Shown: piece after piece, positions 18,259-26,811 of the stretch
Layout: each line of letters opens with the position of its first letter
How positions within the stretch are numbered: the stretch's first letter is position 1
NCBI GenBank assembly: GCA_947591605.1
Contig: CANQDF010000008.1
Location: 1-64,000 of the forward strand
Source of the DNA: an uncultured Clostridia bacterium
GTDB lineage: Bacteria > Bacillota > Clostridia > Lachnospirales > CAG-274
Reading direction: 5' to 3'
Length of the DNA: 64,000 nucleotides
Position numbers and translations under genes: made by a program
Notes under the pieces: generated by a model
Databases searched by the model: none
The model's input: only the letters and a program-made list of their open reading frames with translations
What the model was told of the DNA's origin: nothing

Positions 18259-19296
18259 TTATCTGGTAAGAAACACCTCGCCCCTACCAACTCTTTCTCT
18301 CCAGTAGTCCAGAAGATCATGCATTGTCTTTTCAAAGCTTATTTCAGGCTCCCAACCTGTATGCTCCTTGAATTTTCTACAGTCCGGCACCTGAAGGTCT
18401 GCATCTATGGGACGCAGTCTTTCGGGGTCTGTTACAACTTCTATTTTGTCTTTCATAGTTGAGTATGAAATAAGTGTATTTAATGTATCGCCAACCTCAC
18501 AGGTATATGAACCGCCTATGTTGTAATATTCACCACCTATGGGGTTTACAGTTACAAGCATATAGTAAGCTCTTACGGCATCTCTTACATCGGCATAAGT
18601 TCTCAGTGATTTAAGGTTGCCTACCATTACTTTTGGCTCTATAAGTCCTGCTTCTATCATTGCTATCTGCTTTGCAAATGTAGATTCGTGGAATACATCG
18701 CCTCTTCTGGGACCTGTATGAGTAAACATTCTTGTTGTCATAACTGTCATGCCGTAGGCTTCCGCATAATACCTTCCCAAAAGATCTGTACCCACCTTAG
18801 ATATTGCATATGGTGATGCAGGGTGGAAAGGACATTCCTCGTGTATGCCCGTATCGGGCTTCTTATCGGCAGGTATCTTTCCGAATACCTCAGACGAAGC
18901 ACACACATGTATGACAGGCTTATATCCACTGTTGCTTTCCATAGCCGAGCGTACTGCTTCCAGAAGTCTGCAAGTACCCAATATATTTGTATTAAGAGTA
19001 TCTATCGGGGCTGTAAAGCTTGTGAGTGGATAGCTCTGTGCAGCCAAATGAAAAATGTAATCTGGCATTATCTTGTTTACTGCCGTCATAAGAGAAATTT
19101 CATCATTAAGGTCTGCATATTCAAAAAAAAGTCTGTCCTTTTTGTTTACTCTGTCAAGGAGATGGCTTACATTGTCCAATGGACTTCTCCATCTGCATAC
19201 ACCGTAAACCTCCCAGTCTGTATTTTCCAGAAGAAAGTCAGCCAGATGCGAGCCGACCATACCTGTTACGCCTGTAATAAGAGCTTTCTTACTCAT
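18259..19296 (-). CDS. GDP-sugar 4,6-dehydratase (GMD/DmhA-like SDR)
   Basis: This is a 345-residue extended short-chain dehydrogenase. The NAD(P) loop TGVTGMVGSH is at 8-17, SSEVFG at 134-139 carries the Ser/Glu pair, and Tyr163-Lys167 (YAISK) completes the active site. The sequence is of the GDP-mannose 4,6-dehydratase branch. Because GmhA, HddA and HddC/GmhB functions lie directly upstream, the likely substrate is GDP-D-glycero-D-manno-heptose, as for DmhA of Yersinia and the equivalent enzymes of C. jejuni. GDP-mannose, which ManC here can also make, is the alternative. It overlaps the preceding reductase gene by eight bases. Confidence 0.82.
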   Translation of the reverse strand: MSKKALITGVTGMVGSHLADFLLENTDWEVYGVCRWRSPLDNVSHLLDRVNKKDRLFFEYADLNDEISLMTAVNKIMPDYIFHLAAQSYPLTSFTAPIDTLNTNILGTCRLLEAVRSAMESNSGYKPVIHVCASSEVFGKIPADKKPDTGIHEECPFHPASPYAISKVGTDLLGRYYAEAYGMTVMTTRMFTHTGPRRGDVFHESTFAKQIAMIEAGLIEPKVMVGNLKSLRTYADVRDAVRAYYMLVTVNPIGGEYYNIGGSYTCEVGDTLNTLISYSTMKDKIEVVTDPERLRPIDADLQVPDCRKFKEHTGWEPEISFEKTMHDLLDYWRERVGRGEVFLTR

Positions 19297-20155
19297 AGCT
19301 TATATCCTCCAGTTCTTTACTTATCTTTTTTGTAAATGTATTGTCATTTATAATAGAATACTTATTTATAAACAAACTGACCATCTGCGTTATAGCGGGT
19401 CTGTTTGCATAGAAACCATCATTTGGCCGAGAAATAGTGTATTTAAGCCTATTCCCCATTATTCTGTTTATTTCATCTGCTATCCTTAGTCTGCTTACAA
19501 GCTCCTTGCCTGCAACATTCAGTACAAAATATTCATATTTATCCCAATTTTTTGTAAACCATATAACCACATTCACAACATCGCTTACGGAAATGCAGTT
19601 TCTGTAAAATGGGTGAAATATATCTGCCGTTTCATTCTTTTCTATACAGTCTAAGCAGTAGGATACAAATCTGTCCTTGGCAGAAACCACATAAGACAAT
19701 CGTATTGCCTTGAAATGAGAATCGTTTCTAAATTTATCCTCCACAGCCTTTTTCATTTTGCCATAAGAAGTTTCGGCCTTTGTTTCGGAGCTTTCCGTAT
19801 ATATAGCTCCGGGAATATCTCCGAATACCGCATCGCTTGAAAAGAACAGCACTTTGCAGTTTCTTTTTATAGCTTCTTCAATGAAATACGATGTCCCCGT
19901 AACATTTATATTCCAACAAAATTCAAAGTCGGAAGCGCACTTATCCGGACCCGATATGGCAGCTGTAAATATAACAAAGTCAACATTGTCCAACACAGAA
20001 TAATCAAATTTATCTGCTTCTGATAAATTGATATATACATCCACATCTTCTGTACAGTCTATTTTAAGGATATTTTCAATGCTTTCATCTGCTTCAAGCC
20101 TTTTTATAATAAAGCTTGCTATGTATCCGGAACTTCCAACCAAAGCAACATTCAT
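19289..20155 (-). CDS. NAD(P)-dependent SDR reductase/epimerase (DmhB/RmlD-like)
   Basis: This 288-residue SDR has a GSSGYIA nucleotide loop at 7-13, SSD at 106-108 and the catalytic pair Tyr131-Lys135 (YGKMK). Its length and divergence fit the 4-reductases that act after a sugar-nucleotide 4,6-dehydratase (RmlD/DmhB-like) rather than true epimerases. Placement directly before the dehydratase gene suggests it reduces the 4-keto-6-deoxy intermediate to GDP-6-deoxy-heptose. The substrate is inferred. It overlaps gmhA by ATGA, so translation is coupled. Confidence 0.75.
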   Translation of the reverse strand: MNVALVGSSGYIASFIIKRLEADESIENILKIDCTEDVDVYINLSEADKFDYSVLDNVDFVIFTAAISGPDKCASDFEFCWNINVTGTSYFIEEAIKRNCKVLFFSSDAVFGDIPGAIYTESSETKAETSYGKMKKAVEDKFRNDSHFKAIRLSYVVSAKDRFVSYCLDCIEKNETADIFHPFYRNCISVSDVVNVVIWFTKNWDKYEYFVLNVAGKELVSRLRIADEINRIMGNRLKYTISRPNDGFYANRPAITQMVSLFINKYSIINDNTFTKKISKELEDISYE

Positions 20156-20796
20156 AACTGTTCTCCTCCGAAAAACCTATCCTCCAGCATAAGGCACAGA
20201 CAATGATAAACCGGCAGGTGTAATTCCTGCACCATATATGTTTCGGTTTGCGGTACTCTTATGCACACATCGGCTATTTCCGACAGCTTACTTTCCTTTT
20301 CCCCTGTAAGGCCTACTACTTTCATTCCTTTTGCTTTGGCAGTCACAGCGGCATAAAGTATGTTTTTGCTGTTTCCCGAAGTGGAGATACCCACAAAAAC
20401 ATCTTCCTTATTACCGTATCCGTTTACCTGCTGTGCAAAGCAAAGCAGCGGCTCGCAGTCGTTCATATAGGCTGTTGTCAATGCCGGATGACCGTCGAGG
20501 GCAATAGCAGGCAGTGCGCCTTGCAGATTGTCCGCAAGGACTTGTCCCAGCTTTTCATCTTGCTCTATCAGTTTTTGCTGCATACTGCTGTCAAGTTTTC
20601 TTGCAAGCTTGAAGCCCTTCATAAGCTCTCCAACTATGTGTTCCGCATCGGCAGTGGAGCCGCCGTTGCCCGCCACAAGGAGCTTTCCCTTGCTTTTATA
20701 GCATTCTTCCAAAACTATGTAAGCATTTTTAATGTCCTGTCTTGTGCTTTCCAAAACAGGGTATCTGTTTACAAGAAGGTCTATGTGCTTGTCCAT
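20152..20796 (-). CDS. gmhA: sedoheptulose-7-phosphate isomerase
   Basis: This 214-residue SIS-domain protein has the phosphosugar loop VAGNGGSTADAEH at about 41-53, GISTSGNSKN at about 137-146, and a late QELHLPVYHCLCL segment that carries the catalytic acid/base residues of GmhA. It converts sedoheptulose 7-phosphate to D-glycero-D-manno-heptose 7-phosphate, the first step of ADP- or GDP-heptose synthesis. The gene overlaps the upstream fusion gene by 16 bases and the downstream reductase by four, so it lies in one transcript with the other heptose genes. Confidence 0.93.
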   Translation of the reverse strand: MDKHIDLLVNRYPVLESTRQDIKNAYIVLEECYKSKGKLLVAGNGGSTADAEHIVGELMKGFKLARKLDSSMQQKLIEQDEKLGQVLADNLQGALPAIALDGHPALTTAYMNDCEPLLCFAQQVNGYGNKEDVFVGISTSGNSKNILYAAVTAKAKGMKVVGLTGEKESKLSEIADVCIRVPQTETYMVQELHLPVYHCLCLMLEDRFFGGEQL

Positions 20797-22073
20797 GTCT
20801 GTTCCTCCGCAAATATATGAGTAAAATCAAGCAGAGATTTCACCGTTATATCCTGTCCCATATCTTTGCTTTTGTCTGTTATCAATACTGTCTTACATCC
20901 GGCGGCTTTTCCTGCCGCCATATCGTTTTCACCGTCGCCTACCATATATGATCGGTTAAGGTCTATATTCAGTTCCTGTGCTGCCTTTATAAGCAGTCCC
21001 GGTTTGGGCTTGCGGCAATCACAGTCAAATTTCAATTCGGGGATTTCTCCCTCATATCCTTTGTGGGGATGATGTGGGCAGAAATATATTCCATCTAAAT
21101 ATGCGCCCTCTTTGCCAAGCAAGGTTTCCATTTTATTATGGATATTTTCAAGTTCGGCATAGGTAACCTCTCCTCTTGCTATAACGGGCTGGTTTGTGAC
21201 CAATACTGCAAGATATCCCGAAGCATTTATTTTTCTTATTGCCTCGGCAACGCCGTTAATCAGTTCAAAGTCCTCTATATTTCTCAAAAATCCCACATAC
21301 TTGTTTATGGTGCCATCTCTGTCAAGGAATATGGCTTTTTGTTTGGCTTTGAGATTTTTGGCTTTTACGGTACCGTTTTTGTAGTCTTTGCAAACCGCTT
21401 CGTATCTTTCGGGCGTTCCCATATCCTTTACATACTCCGGACTGTCATAGCAGAACATTTTGCCCGTGCCCGCCAAAGGCTTCAATATCTGTCTGTCCAA
21501 ATCTATCTTAGGAGTATTTATTTCATTTTCCAAAAGCTTTGGAGAGATAACATGCAGTCCTGCATTTACTCTGTTTTTGTAAAATTCGGGTCTGTTGTCC
21601 TCTTTGGTAAGCCATTTCATAACAGCCATATTTCCATCGGCTATGATAAGTCCGCTGTCATATGGGTGACTGTTTGGATGAGTAAAAAGGGTAGCTAAGC
21701 CGCCCTTCTCTCTGTGATATTTCACAAATCTGTTGAAATCTATATCAAACACGGAGTCCGCATTCAAAAGCAGAAAATCCTCCGTAAGCTTGTCCTTTAT
21801 CCTGAACAAAGCCCCTGCATTGCCCAAAGGCTCTTTTTCAAAGTAATACTCTATATTTACTCCGAAATCTTTGCCATCGCCAAAGTAGTCTGTAATGATA
21901 TTTCCAAGATGACTTACAGTAATTATTATGTCTGTAAATCCCTGTTCTCTCAGGCAGTCTATTTCATGCTCAAGTACAGGCTTTCCCTCTATGCTTATCA
22001 TGGGCTTTGGTATATCCTTTGCAACGGAGGAAATACGTGTGCCCTTCCCTCCTGCCATAATTACAGCCTTCAT
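20781..22073 (-). CDS. fusion: heptose-1-phosphate guanylyltransferase (HddC) and heptose bisphosphate phosphatase (GmhB)
   Basis: This 430-residue protein has two catalytic domains. Residues 1-235 are a nucleotidyltransferase (AGGKGTR at 7-13, PKPM at 22-25, NADSVFD around 104-110). Residues 245-415 are a HAD-IIIA phosphatase of the GmhB type (DRDGT at 251-255, TNQPV, and a zinc loop made of CPHHPH and CDCRKPKPG). Together they remove the 7-phosphate from heptose 1,7-bisphosphate and activate the product with GTP. GDP rather than ADP is inferred because HddA and GMD-like enzymes flank it. It overlaps the kinase gene by ATGA. Confidence 0.9.
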   Translation of the reverse strand: MKAVIMAGGKGTRISSVAKDIPKPMISIEGKPVLEHEIDCLREQGFTDIIITVSHLGNIITDYFGDGKDFGVNIEYYFEKEPLGNAGALFRIKDKLTEDFLLLNADSVFDIDFNRFVKYHREKGGLATLFTHPNSHPYDSGLIIADGNMAVMKWLTKEDNRPEFYKNRVNAGLHVISPKLLENEINTPKIDLDRQILKPLAGTGKMFCYDSPEYVKDMGTPERYEAVCKDYKNGTVKAKNLKAKQKAIFLDRDGTINKYVGFLRNIEDFELINGVAEAIRKINASGYLAVLVTNQPVIARGEVTYAELENIHNKMETLLGKEGAYLDGIYFCPHHPHKGYEGEIPELKFDCDCRKPKPGLLIKAAQELNIDLNRSYMVGDGENDMAAGKAAGCKTVLITDKSKDMGQDITVKSLLDFTHIFAEEQTWTST

Positions 22074-23083
22074 TTTACACCAACTTCCTGCAATACAAAG
22101 TCCTCGGGAGTGTAGTGTATTATCCTTGAACCGCCGTTTTCAAACTTAAATGGCACATAGAGCAGATCGCTCATGGCAGCCAGTACATCATTCCTGTGCT
22201 GTGAAGGCACATAAAAAAGGAGGAAACCTCCGCCGCCTGCGCCAAGAAGCTTACCGCCCAAAGCACCTGCCTTTATTCCCTTTTCATATAGCATATCTAT
22301 GCAGTTTGTCGATACGGCAGAGCCTGTCTGTCTTTTAAGCTTCCATGTATGATCAAGAAGCCTGCCGAAGTCGTCAAGGTCTGTAGTTTTGTCTACCAAT
22401 ATATTTTCAGCGTCGTCTACAAGGGAATACATTTCCTTAAGCTGAGCGGTCTTGCTTTTCCTGTCGGAAGCATTTGCAGCCTGCACCTCCGATGAAAACC
22501 TTGTAAAGCCCGTAAAGAACATAAGAAGGTTCATATTGAGCTTTCTCTTTCTTTCGGGAGAAATGATAACGGGATAAACCTCGTAACCGCTGCTGTCAAA
22601 TGTTATCTTGTTAAGACCGCCAAATGCGGCAGCTATCTGATCCTGCCAGCCGCCGGCTTCATCACAAAGCACTCGCTCAAGATAAATGGCTTCGTCTGCA
22701 AGCCTTTTCTTGTCTGCATATTTGCCCTTGAGGGCATAGAAAGCATTTAGCATGCCTACCGCAAATGATGAGCTTGTGCCAAGCCCCGAACGGGCAGGGA
22801 GATCCGCCTCATAGGAAAGCCTTATCTCGTGCATATCCAACATCTTCATAGCGTTCCTTATTGCGGGATGCTTAATATCCTCAATATCCGTTACTCTCTC
22901 GGTTTTTGCATAGGCAAGCTCCGTTGAGTAGTCAAAGAAACGGGGCAGATGCCGTACATTTACATAACAATATTTATCAAAGGTGGTGGATAACACTGCG
23001 CCTTTGTTCTCCGTAAAAAAATCCTGCATATCCGTCCCGCCGCCAAAGAATGACATTCGGAAAGGAGTCTTTGTGATGATCAT
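22070..23083 (-). CDS. hddA: D-glycero-alpha-D-manno-heptose 7-phosphate kinase
   Basis: This 337-residue GHMP kinase begins TKTPFRMSFFGGGTDMQDFF and has the ATP loop SGLGTSSSFAVG near residue 94 and the C-terminal motif GAGGGGF. The alpha-anomer-specific kinase HddA phosphorylates heptose 7-phosphate at C1 in the GDP-heptose route, unlike bacterial HldE/HldA. With GmhA and the HddC-GmhB fusion next to it the pathway to GDP-D-glycero-alpha-D-manno-heptose is complete. In Gram-positives this sugar occurs in S-layer and capsule glycans. Confidence 0.92.
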   Translation of the reverse strand: MIITKTPFRMSFFGGGTDMQDFFTENKGAVLSTTFDKYCYVNVRHLPRFFDYSTELAYAKTERVTDIEDIKHPAIRNAMKMLDMHEIRLSYEADLPARSGLGTSSSFAVGMLNAFYALKGKYADKKRLADEAIYLERVLCDEAGGWQDQIAAAFGGLNKITFDSSGYEVYPVIISPERKRKLNMNLLMFFTGFTRFSSEVQAANASDRKSKTAQLKEMYSLVDDAENILVDKTTDLDDFGRLLDHTWKLKRQTGSAVSTNCIDMLYEKGIKAGALGGKLLGAGGGGFLLFYVPSQHRNDVLAAMSDLLYVPFKFENGGSRIIHYTPEDFVLQEVGVK

Positions 23084-23130
23084 TTTTTCACTTCCACTAT
23101 ATCAATTTTATAAACACAATCATTATTATA

Positions 23131-24090
23131 TTAGGCACTCACTATAATCATTGCAGCGTTTCCTTTAATAAAACATTTTCCAGAATCAGCCGGTATAAAT
23201 ACACAATCACCCTTTGAAAAGGACAAATGGGTACATTCACTGTTCAAAACCCCCTCTCCCTCTGTACACAGAATTACCTGAAAGGAAGTTTTACTGACTT
23301 CAAACAGAAATTTATCGGAAACCTGTATCCTCTCTGCCTCAAAAAATTCACATCTGCAAAGCAGCTCTCTTGAGCAGCCGGGAGAGTATCGTATTATTCT
23401 TGGGTTTTGTCTTATATCCCTGCTTACGCTCATATCCAGCACATCTATTGCCTTATCGAAGTGAAGCTCTCTTTTTTGTCCGTTTTTATCTTTTCTGTTG
23501 TAGTCGTATACTCTGTATGTTACATTTGAGTTTTGCTGTATCTCGGCTATAACAATCCCCTTGCCTATGGCATGGACTGTCCCCGGAGGTATAAAAAACA
23601 CATCGCCTTTGTTTACATTAACCTTTTTAATGTGCTTTGAAATGTTATCGTTTTCTATCGCTTTTTTCAGTATCTCCTTGTTTACGGGATGTGCAAAGCC
23701 GTATATCAGCCTTGCATCGGGCTCTGCGTCAAGAACGTACCACATTTCGGTTTTACCCCTTTGATTTTCATGCTCAAGAGCATACCTATCATCCGGGTGC
23801 ACCTGCACCGAAAGCTTTTTCTCGGCGTCTATCAGCTTCACCATTATGGGAAGCTCGCCTTTGTCCTTGTATTTTGTTCCCAAATATTCGGGATGTGCCT
23901 TTATGACCTCGGCAAGAGTCTTTCCTTTGAATTTGCCGCTTGCCACGATGCTCTGACCGTCGGGATGTGTGGAGCATTCCCATGTTTCGGCCAGCGGAGT
24001 CATATCTATATCCTTGTTATATTCCTCTTTAAGTCTTGTCCCACCCCAGAGATAATCCTTGCCCACGGGCTTCAACAGCATGGGTTCCAT
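23131..24090 (-). CDS. manA: class I mannose-6-phosphate isomerase
   Basis: The start is ATG 24090 (EPMLLKPVGKDYLWGG), 14 bases after the ManC stop with AAAGG upstream; a longer in-frame extension to 24300 lies over manC and is not real. The 319-residue cupin enzyme has the zinc motif QVHPDD and the loop PPGTVHAIGKG. It interconverts fructose 6-phosphate and mannose 6-phosphate and so feeds GDP-mannose synthesis by the neighbouring ManC. A mannose 1-/6-phosphate mutase would also be needed; the phospho-sugar mutase at 62352 may or may not serve. Confidence 0.92.
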   Translation of the reverse strand: MEPMLLKPVGKDYLWGGTRLKEEYNKDIDMTPLAETWECSTHPDGQSIVASGKFKGKTLAEVIKAHPEYLGTKYKDKGELPIMVKLIDAEKKLSVQVHPDDRYALEHENQRGKTEMWYVLDAEPDARLIYGFAHPVNKEILKKAIENDNISKHIKKVNVNKGDVFFIPPGTVHAIGKGIVIAEIQQNSNVTYRVYDYNRKDKNGQKRELHFDKAIDVLDMSVSRDIRQNPRIIRYSPGCSRELLCRCEFFEAERIQVSDKFLFEVSKTSFQVILCTEGEGVLNSECTHLSFSKGDCVFIPADSGKCFIKGNAAMIIVSA

Positions 24091-24104
24091 ACCTACACAA
24101 CCTT

Positions 24105-25421
24105 TTATCTGTCCAAAGTAAAAATTTCCTTGTCGCTCTGAGCTATTTCCTTGCCTATCTGCACCTCTATGATACTCATATCCGTATCGGCGGCAATGGT
24201 ATGCTTGCAGCCCGCTGCTATTGTTATTACATCGCCGGGCTTTATGCTTTGCTCCATACCGTCTACTACGGTCCTTCCGTAACCGGATATGATCGTCCAT
24301 ACCTCATCTCTGTGTTCGTGAGCATGGTATTTCATGCTGCTGCCTTTTTGCAGCTCTATCTTTACAGTCATTGAACCGGGCTGAACGTCTATAACGGTGT
24401 ATGTGCCCCAGGATTTTTCTGCATAGTGAATATCCGTGCTTATCTTGTCTACATAGGGCTTCATATATCCGCTGCGTTCCTTGTCGGCAACAAGTATGCC
24501 GTCGCCGCTTGCGGCTATTATCATATCTTTGCAGCCCATACACAGTATGGGTATGTCAAGCTCGTTAACAACATTTGTATTAACACAGGTTTCGTCGAGA
24601 GTGGCATTGCCCTTGGTCACGTCCGACATTACCTCAGACATGGTGTTCCATGTGCCTACATCCTTCCAGTCACCCGAGTATCTCATAACCTTTATGCTTT
24701 GCTCTTTTTCGACAACCGCATAGTCAAAGCTTATCTTTGTAAGAGTATCGTATTTTTCATACAGATCCCTGTAGTCCGTAAAATCTATTATGCTGTGAGC
24801 CGCATCAAGAAGATAGCCTATTTTAAATGCAAATACGCCTGCATTCCACAATGCGCCCTGCTTTATATATTCCTTTGCTTTTTCAACATCGGGCTTTTCT
24901 TTAAATTCCTTTACGCTGCTTACTTCACCCACGGACATAGGCAGTATATAGCCGTATTTCTCGCTTGGATAGGAGGGCTCGATCCCCATAAGATAAAGGT
25001 TTGCCGAGCCGTCTTCCGTCAGCTTTTCAAGCCTTTCAACAGCCTCATAATATTCCGTATCGACATAAGGATCTACGGGACATACCGCAACGCATTCGTT
25101 TTCGTCTATTTCAAGCTCATATTTCATATAAGCAACAGCCAGCACAATAGCGGGGAATGTGTCCCTCCTGCAAGGCTCCACACATATGGAAACCTTGTCA
25201 TTAAGCTGGTTTTTAATGGCGCTGACCTGTGACCTGCCCGTGGCTATGATAACATTTGCGTTTTTGTCCACAGACTCTATCTGCCTGTAAACACGCTGTA
25301 CCATAGACTCGTACTCACCGTTATTCTTTTTGAAAAGCTTTATAAATTGCTTGCTGCGGACTTCGTTGGACAAGGGCCATAACCGCTTGCCGCTTCCGCC
25401 CGATAACAGGATTATGTTCAT
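24105..25421 (-). CDS. manC: mannose-1-phosphate guanylyltransferase with cupin tail
   Basis: This 438-residue protein has a GT-A nucleotidyltransferase domain (LLSGGSGKRLWPLS at 5-18, then RSKQF; FKEKPD and GDWKDVGTW in the middle) and a C-terminal cupin of the type II phosphomannose isomerase kind (KYHAHEHRDEVWTIISG, then KPGDVITI). It makes GDP-mannose from mannose 1-phosphate and GTP. The cupin may or may not isomerise mannose 6-phosphate; the separate ManA downstream suggests it does not need to. It is the second gene after the capsule promoter. Confidence 0.93.
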   Translation of the reverse strand: MNIILLSGGSGKRLWPLSNEVRSKQFIKLFKKNNGEYESMVQRVYRQIESVDKNANVIIATGRSQVSAIKNQLNDKVSICVEPCRRDTFPAIVLAVAYMKYELEIDENECVAVCPVDPYVDTEYYEAVERLEKLTEDGSANLYLMGIEPSYPSEKYGYILPMSVGEVSSVKEFKEKPDVEKAKEYIKQGALWNAGVFAFKIGYLLDAAHSIIDFTDYRDLYEKYDTLTKISFDYAVVEKEQSIKVMRYSGDWKDVGTWNTMSEVMSDVTKGNATLDETCVNTNVVNELDIPILCMGCKDMIIAASGDGILVADKERSGYMKPYVDKISTDIHYAEKSWGTYTVIDVQPGSMTVKIELQKGSSMKYHAHEHRDEVWTIISGYGRTVVDGMEQSIKPGDVITIAAGCKHTIAADTDMSIIEVQIGKEIAQSDKEIFTLDR

Positions 25422-25455
25422 ACAAATTTGCTCCAGATCTGTTAATATTGGGTAT

Positions 25456-26154
25456 TTACTGTGCTCCGTCCTTTTTCAATACGGATACTATAGTTTTAAA
25501 GAATATCTTTACATCAAGCCACAGCGACTGATTATGTACATAGTAAAGCTCCATTTCCTGTCTTTTTCCGTCTTCGTAGCCCACATTGTTTCTGGCATAT
25601 GCCTGCCAATATCCGGTAAGGCCGGGGCGTATACTCAAAAGCTCGTACTTATAGTCACCGTAAAGCTCGACCTCATCCTCTAAGACAGGTCTTGGCCCTA
25701 TCACGCTCATTTCACCCCTGAGGATGTTGAACATCTGAGGCAATTCGTCTATGCTTGTCTTTCTTATAAAATTGCCTATAGGAGTGATGCGTGGGTCGTT
25801 GTCTATCTTATATTCTCTTTGGTATTGCTCATACTGTTCCGAGGTGAGTATCTCCTCCAAGGGAGGAGGATCGAGCATCATGCTCCTGAATTTGTATACA
25901 TAAAACCTTTTGTGATCCTTGCCTACACGCATATGCTTATATATAGGGCTGCCGCCGTCATACATATAAATTGCGGCGGCAACAAAAAGCATAGGTATAC
26001 CAAGCACCGCTATGCCGCATAATGAGCCGCATACATCAAACCCTCTTTTAAATACAAAGTAAAGCTTTTTTCTTAAAGAAATATCCCTCAGGCCGGATCG
26101 TCTGCCGAGGCTTGCAACTTCAGCGGTATAAACGCTGTTCAACTTCATATTCAC
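25456..26154 (-). CDS. undecaprenyl-phosphate glycosyl-1-phosphate transferase
   Basis: This is the initiating sugar transferase of the locus (PF02397, WcaJ/CpsE core), about 232 residues. It has one N-terminal membrane hairpin (CGSLCGIAVLGIPMLFVAAA), then YKFRSM, the catalytic SIDELPQ and IGPRP motifs, and RPGLTGYWQ. The large N-terminal multi-helix part of WcaJ is absent, as in short Firmicutes versions. GTG 26154 has AAGGGG eight bases upstream; TTG 26160 and ATG 26148 are alternatives. It places the first sugar phosphate on the lipid carrier. The gene follows the operon promoter. Confidence 0.92.
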   Translation of the reverse strand: MNMKLNSVYTAEVASLGRRSGLRDISLRKKLYFVFKRGFDVCGSLCGIAVLGIPMLFVAAAIYMYDGGSPIYKHMRVGKDHKRFYVYKFRSMMLDPPPLEEILTSEQYEQYQREYKIDNDPRITPIGNFIRKTSIDELPQMFNILRGEMSVIGPRPVLEDEVELYGDYKYELLSIRPGLTGYWQAYARNNVGYEDGKRQEMELYYVHNQSLWLDVKIFFKTIVSVLKKDGAQ

Positions 26155-26265
26155 GGTCAAAACCCCTTAATCCCATGCTGTATATTTTTATAAGTTCAAA
26201 CGGCCTGCCTGTCGGCAAAAGCCCTTCCTAAAGTTACCCCCTTTAGGAAAGTTTAAATTAATCAC
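26155..26265 (-). promoter_or_regulatory. structured 5' leader of the capsule operon
   Basis: Between the predicted transcription start (about 26265) and the first gene lies a strong 11-bp hairpin with one wobble pair (26223-26252, loop GGGGTAA). A second GC-rich hairpin follows around TGCCGACAGGCA (about 26203-26216). I could not match it to a known riboswitch, EAR or LoaP-type element. It could protect the 5' end or act in attenuation. Confidence 0.45.
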
Positions 26266-26271
26266 AAAAGA

Positions 26272-26300
26272 ATAATAGCATTTTTTCTTATTCAAGTCAA
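26272..26300 (-). promoter_or_regulatory. sigma-A promoter of the capsule operon
   Basis: On the minus strand TTGACT (26295-26300) and TATTAT (26272-26277) are separated by 17 bases, close to the consensus. No gene stands between it and the initiating transferase, so it should drive the long minus-strand operon that extends towards 2 kb. Confidence 0.8.
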
Positions 26301-26640
26301 CATTAATTATGAACAAATTTTATTTTATTAGACTAAAAAAGTTGTTAAAAACGCAACATTTTGACTCTTTTTGTATGTAATGGAATACACTAAGAACAAT
26401 TTTTTCATTTTATGGATTTACAAGGGTTTTAAATTTTTTGTGAACGCAGTAATTTACGTCATTATAAAGCATTGCAGTATTGTAAAAAACGCCTTAACGC
26501 CGCAGAATTAAAAAAACATAGTAAATATAATATAAAAGTTATCAAACGGTCAACTAAAAATATAAATACATAATATGCTAAAATGCTTTTAGCCATAAAA
26601 CGAAATTCGATATCCGTCCGACATATCACAAGCGGCATAA
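26301..26640. other. AT-rich intergenic stretch, no gene seen
   Basis: There is no coding potential on either strand. On the minus strand a weaker second promoter-like pair (TTGATA, 16 bases, TACTAT) is visible at about 26515-26545. I found no invertible-switch repeats around the capsule promoter. Confidence 0.4.
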
Positions 26641-26648
26641 ATGCAAAA

Positions 26649-26672
26649 AGCCCCCGACATCGATCGGAGGCT
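26649..26672 (-). terminator. intrinsic terminator after the GGGtGRT gene
   Basis: The arms AAGCCTCCGA and TCGGGGGCTT (minus strand, with mismatches only at the centre) form a GC-rich stem followed by a short T run. It lies 140 bases after the GGGtGRT stop, and the sequence between 26673 and 26811 shows no gene. Confidence 0.75.
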
Positions 26673-26811
26673 TATGTAATATTGTCGTATTGGATGATCA
26701 GCGTAGGCACGGTGCAGTTACCGTCCTTATGCTGCGTCCGTCCGCATATGCGCTGCTTATGACAACAGGCTTTGGTAAATCCGCCTAAAGGGGCAGGGAT
26801 TTGCTTGCCGA

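Noticed and set aside
24091..24300. N-terminal extension of the mannose-6-phosphate isomerase
   Set aside because: It lies over the manC coding sequence in another frame and its composition is antisense-like; the family start is at 24090.
26155..26265. c-di-GMP, EAR or other known riboswitch in the capsule leader
   Set aside because: The hairpins do not contain the conserved bases of the classes I could recall, so no named class is assigned.
26155..26640. Invertible promoter switch upstream of the capsule operon
   Set aside because: Only a short direct repeat (TCAAACGG) was found. No inverted repeats flank the promoter and no recombinase gene lies nearby.
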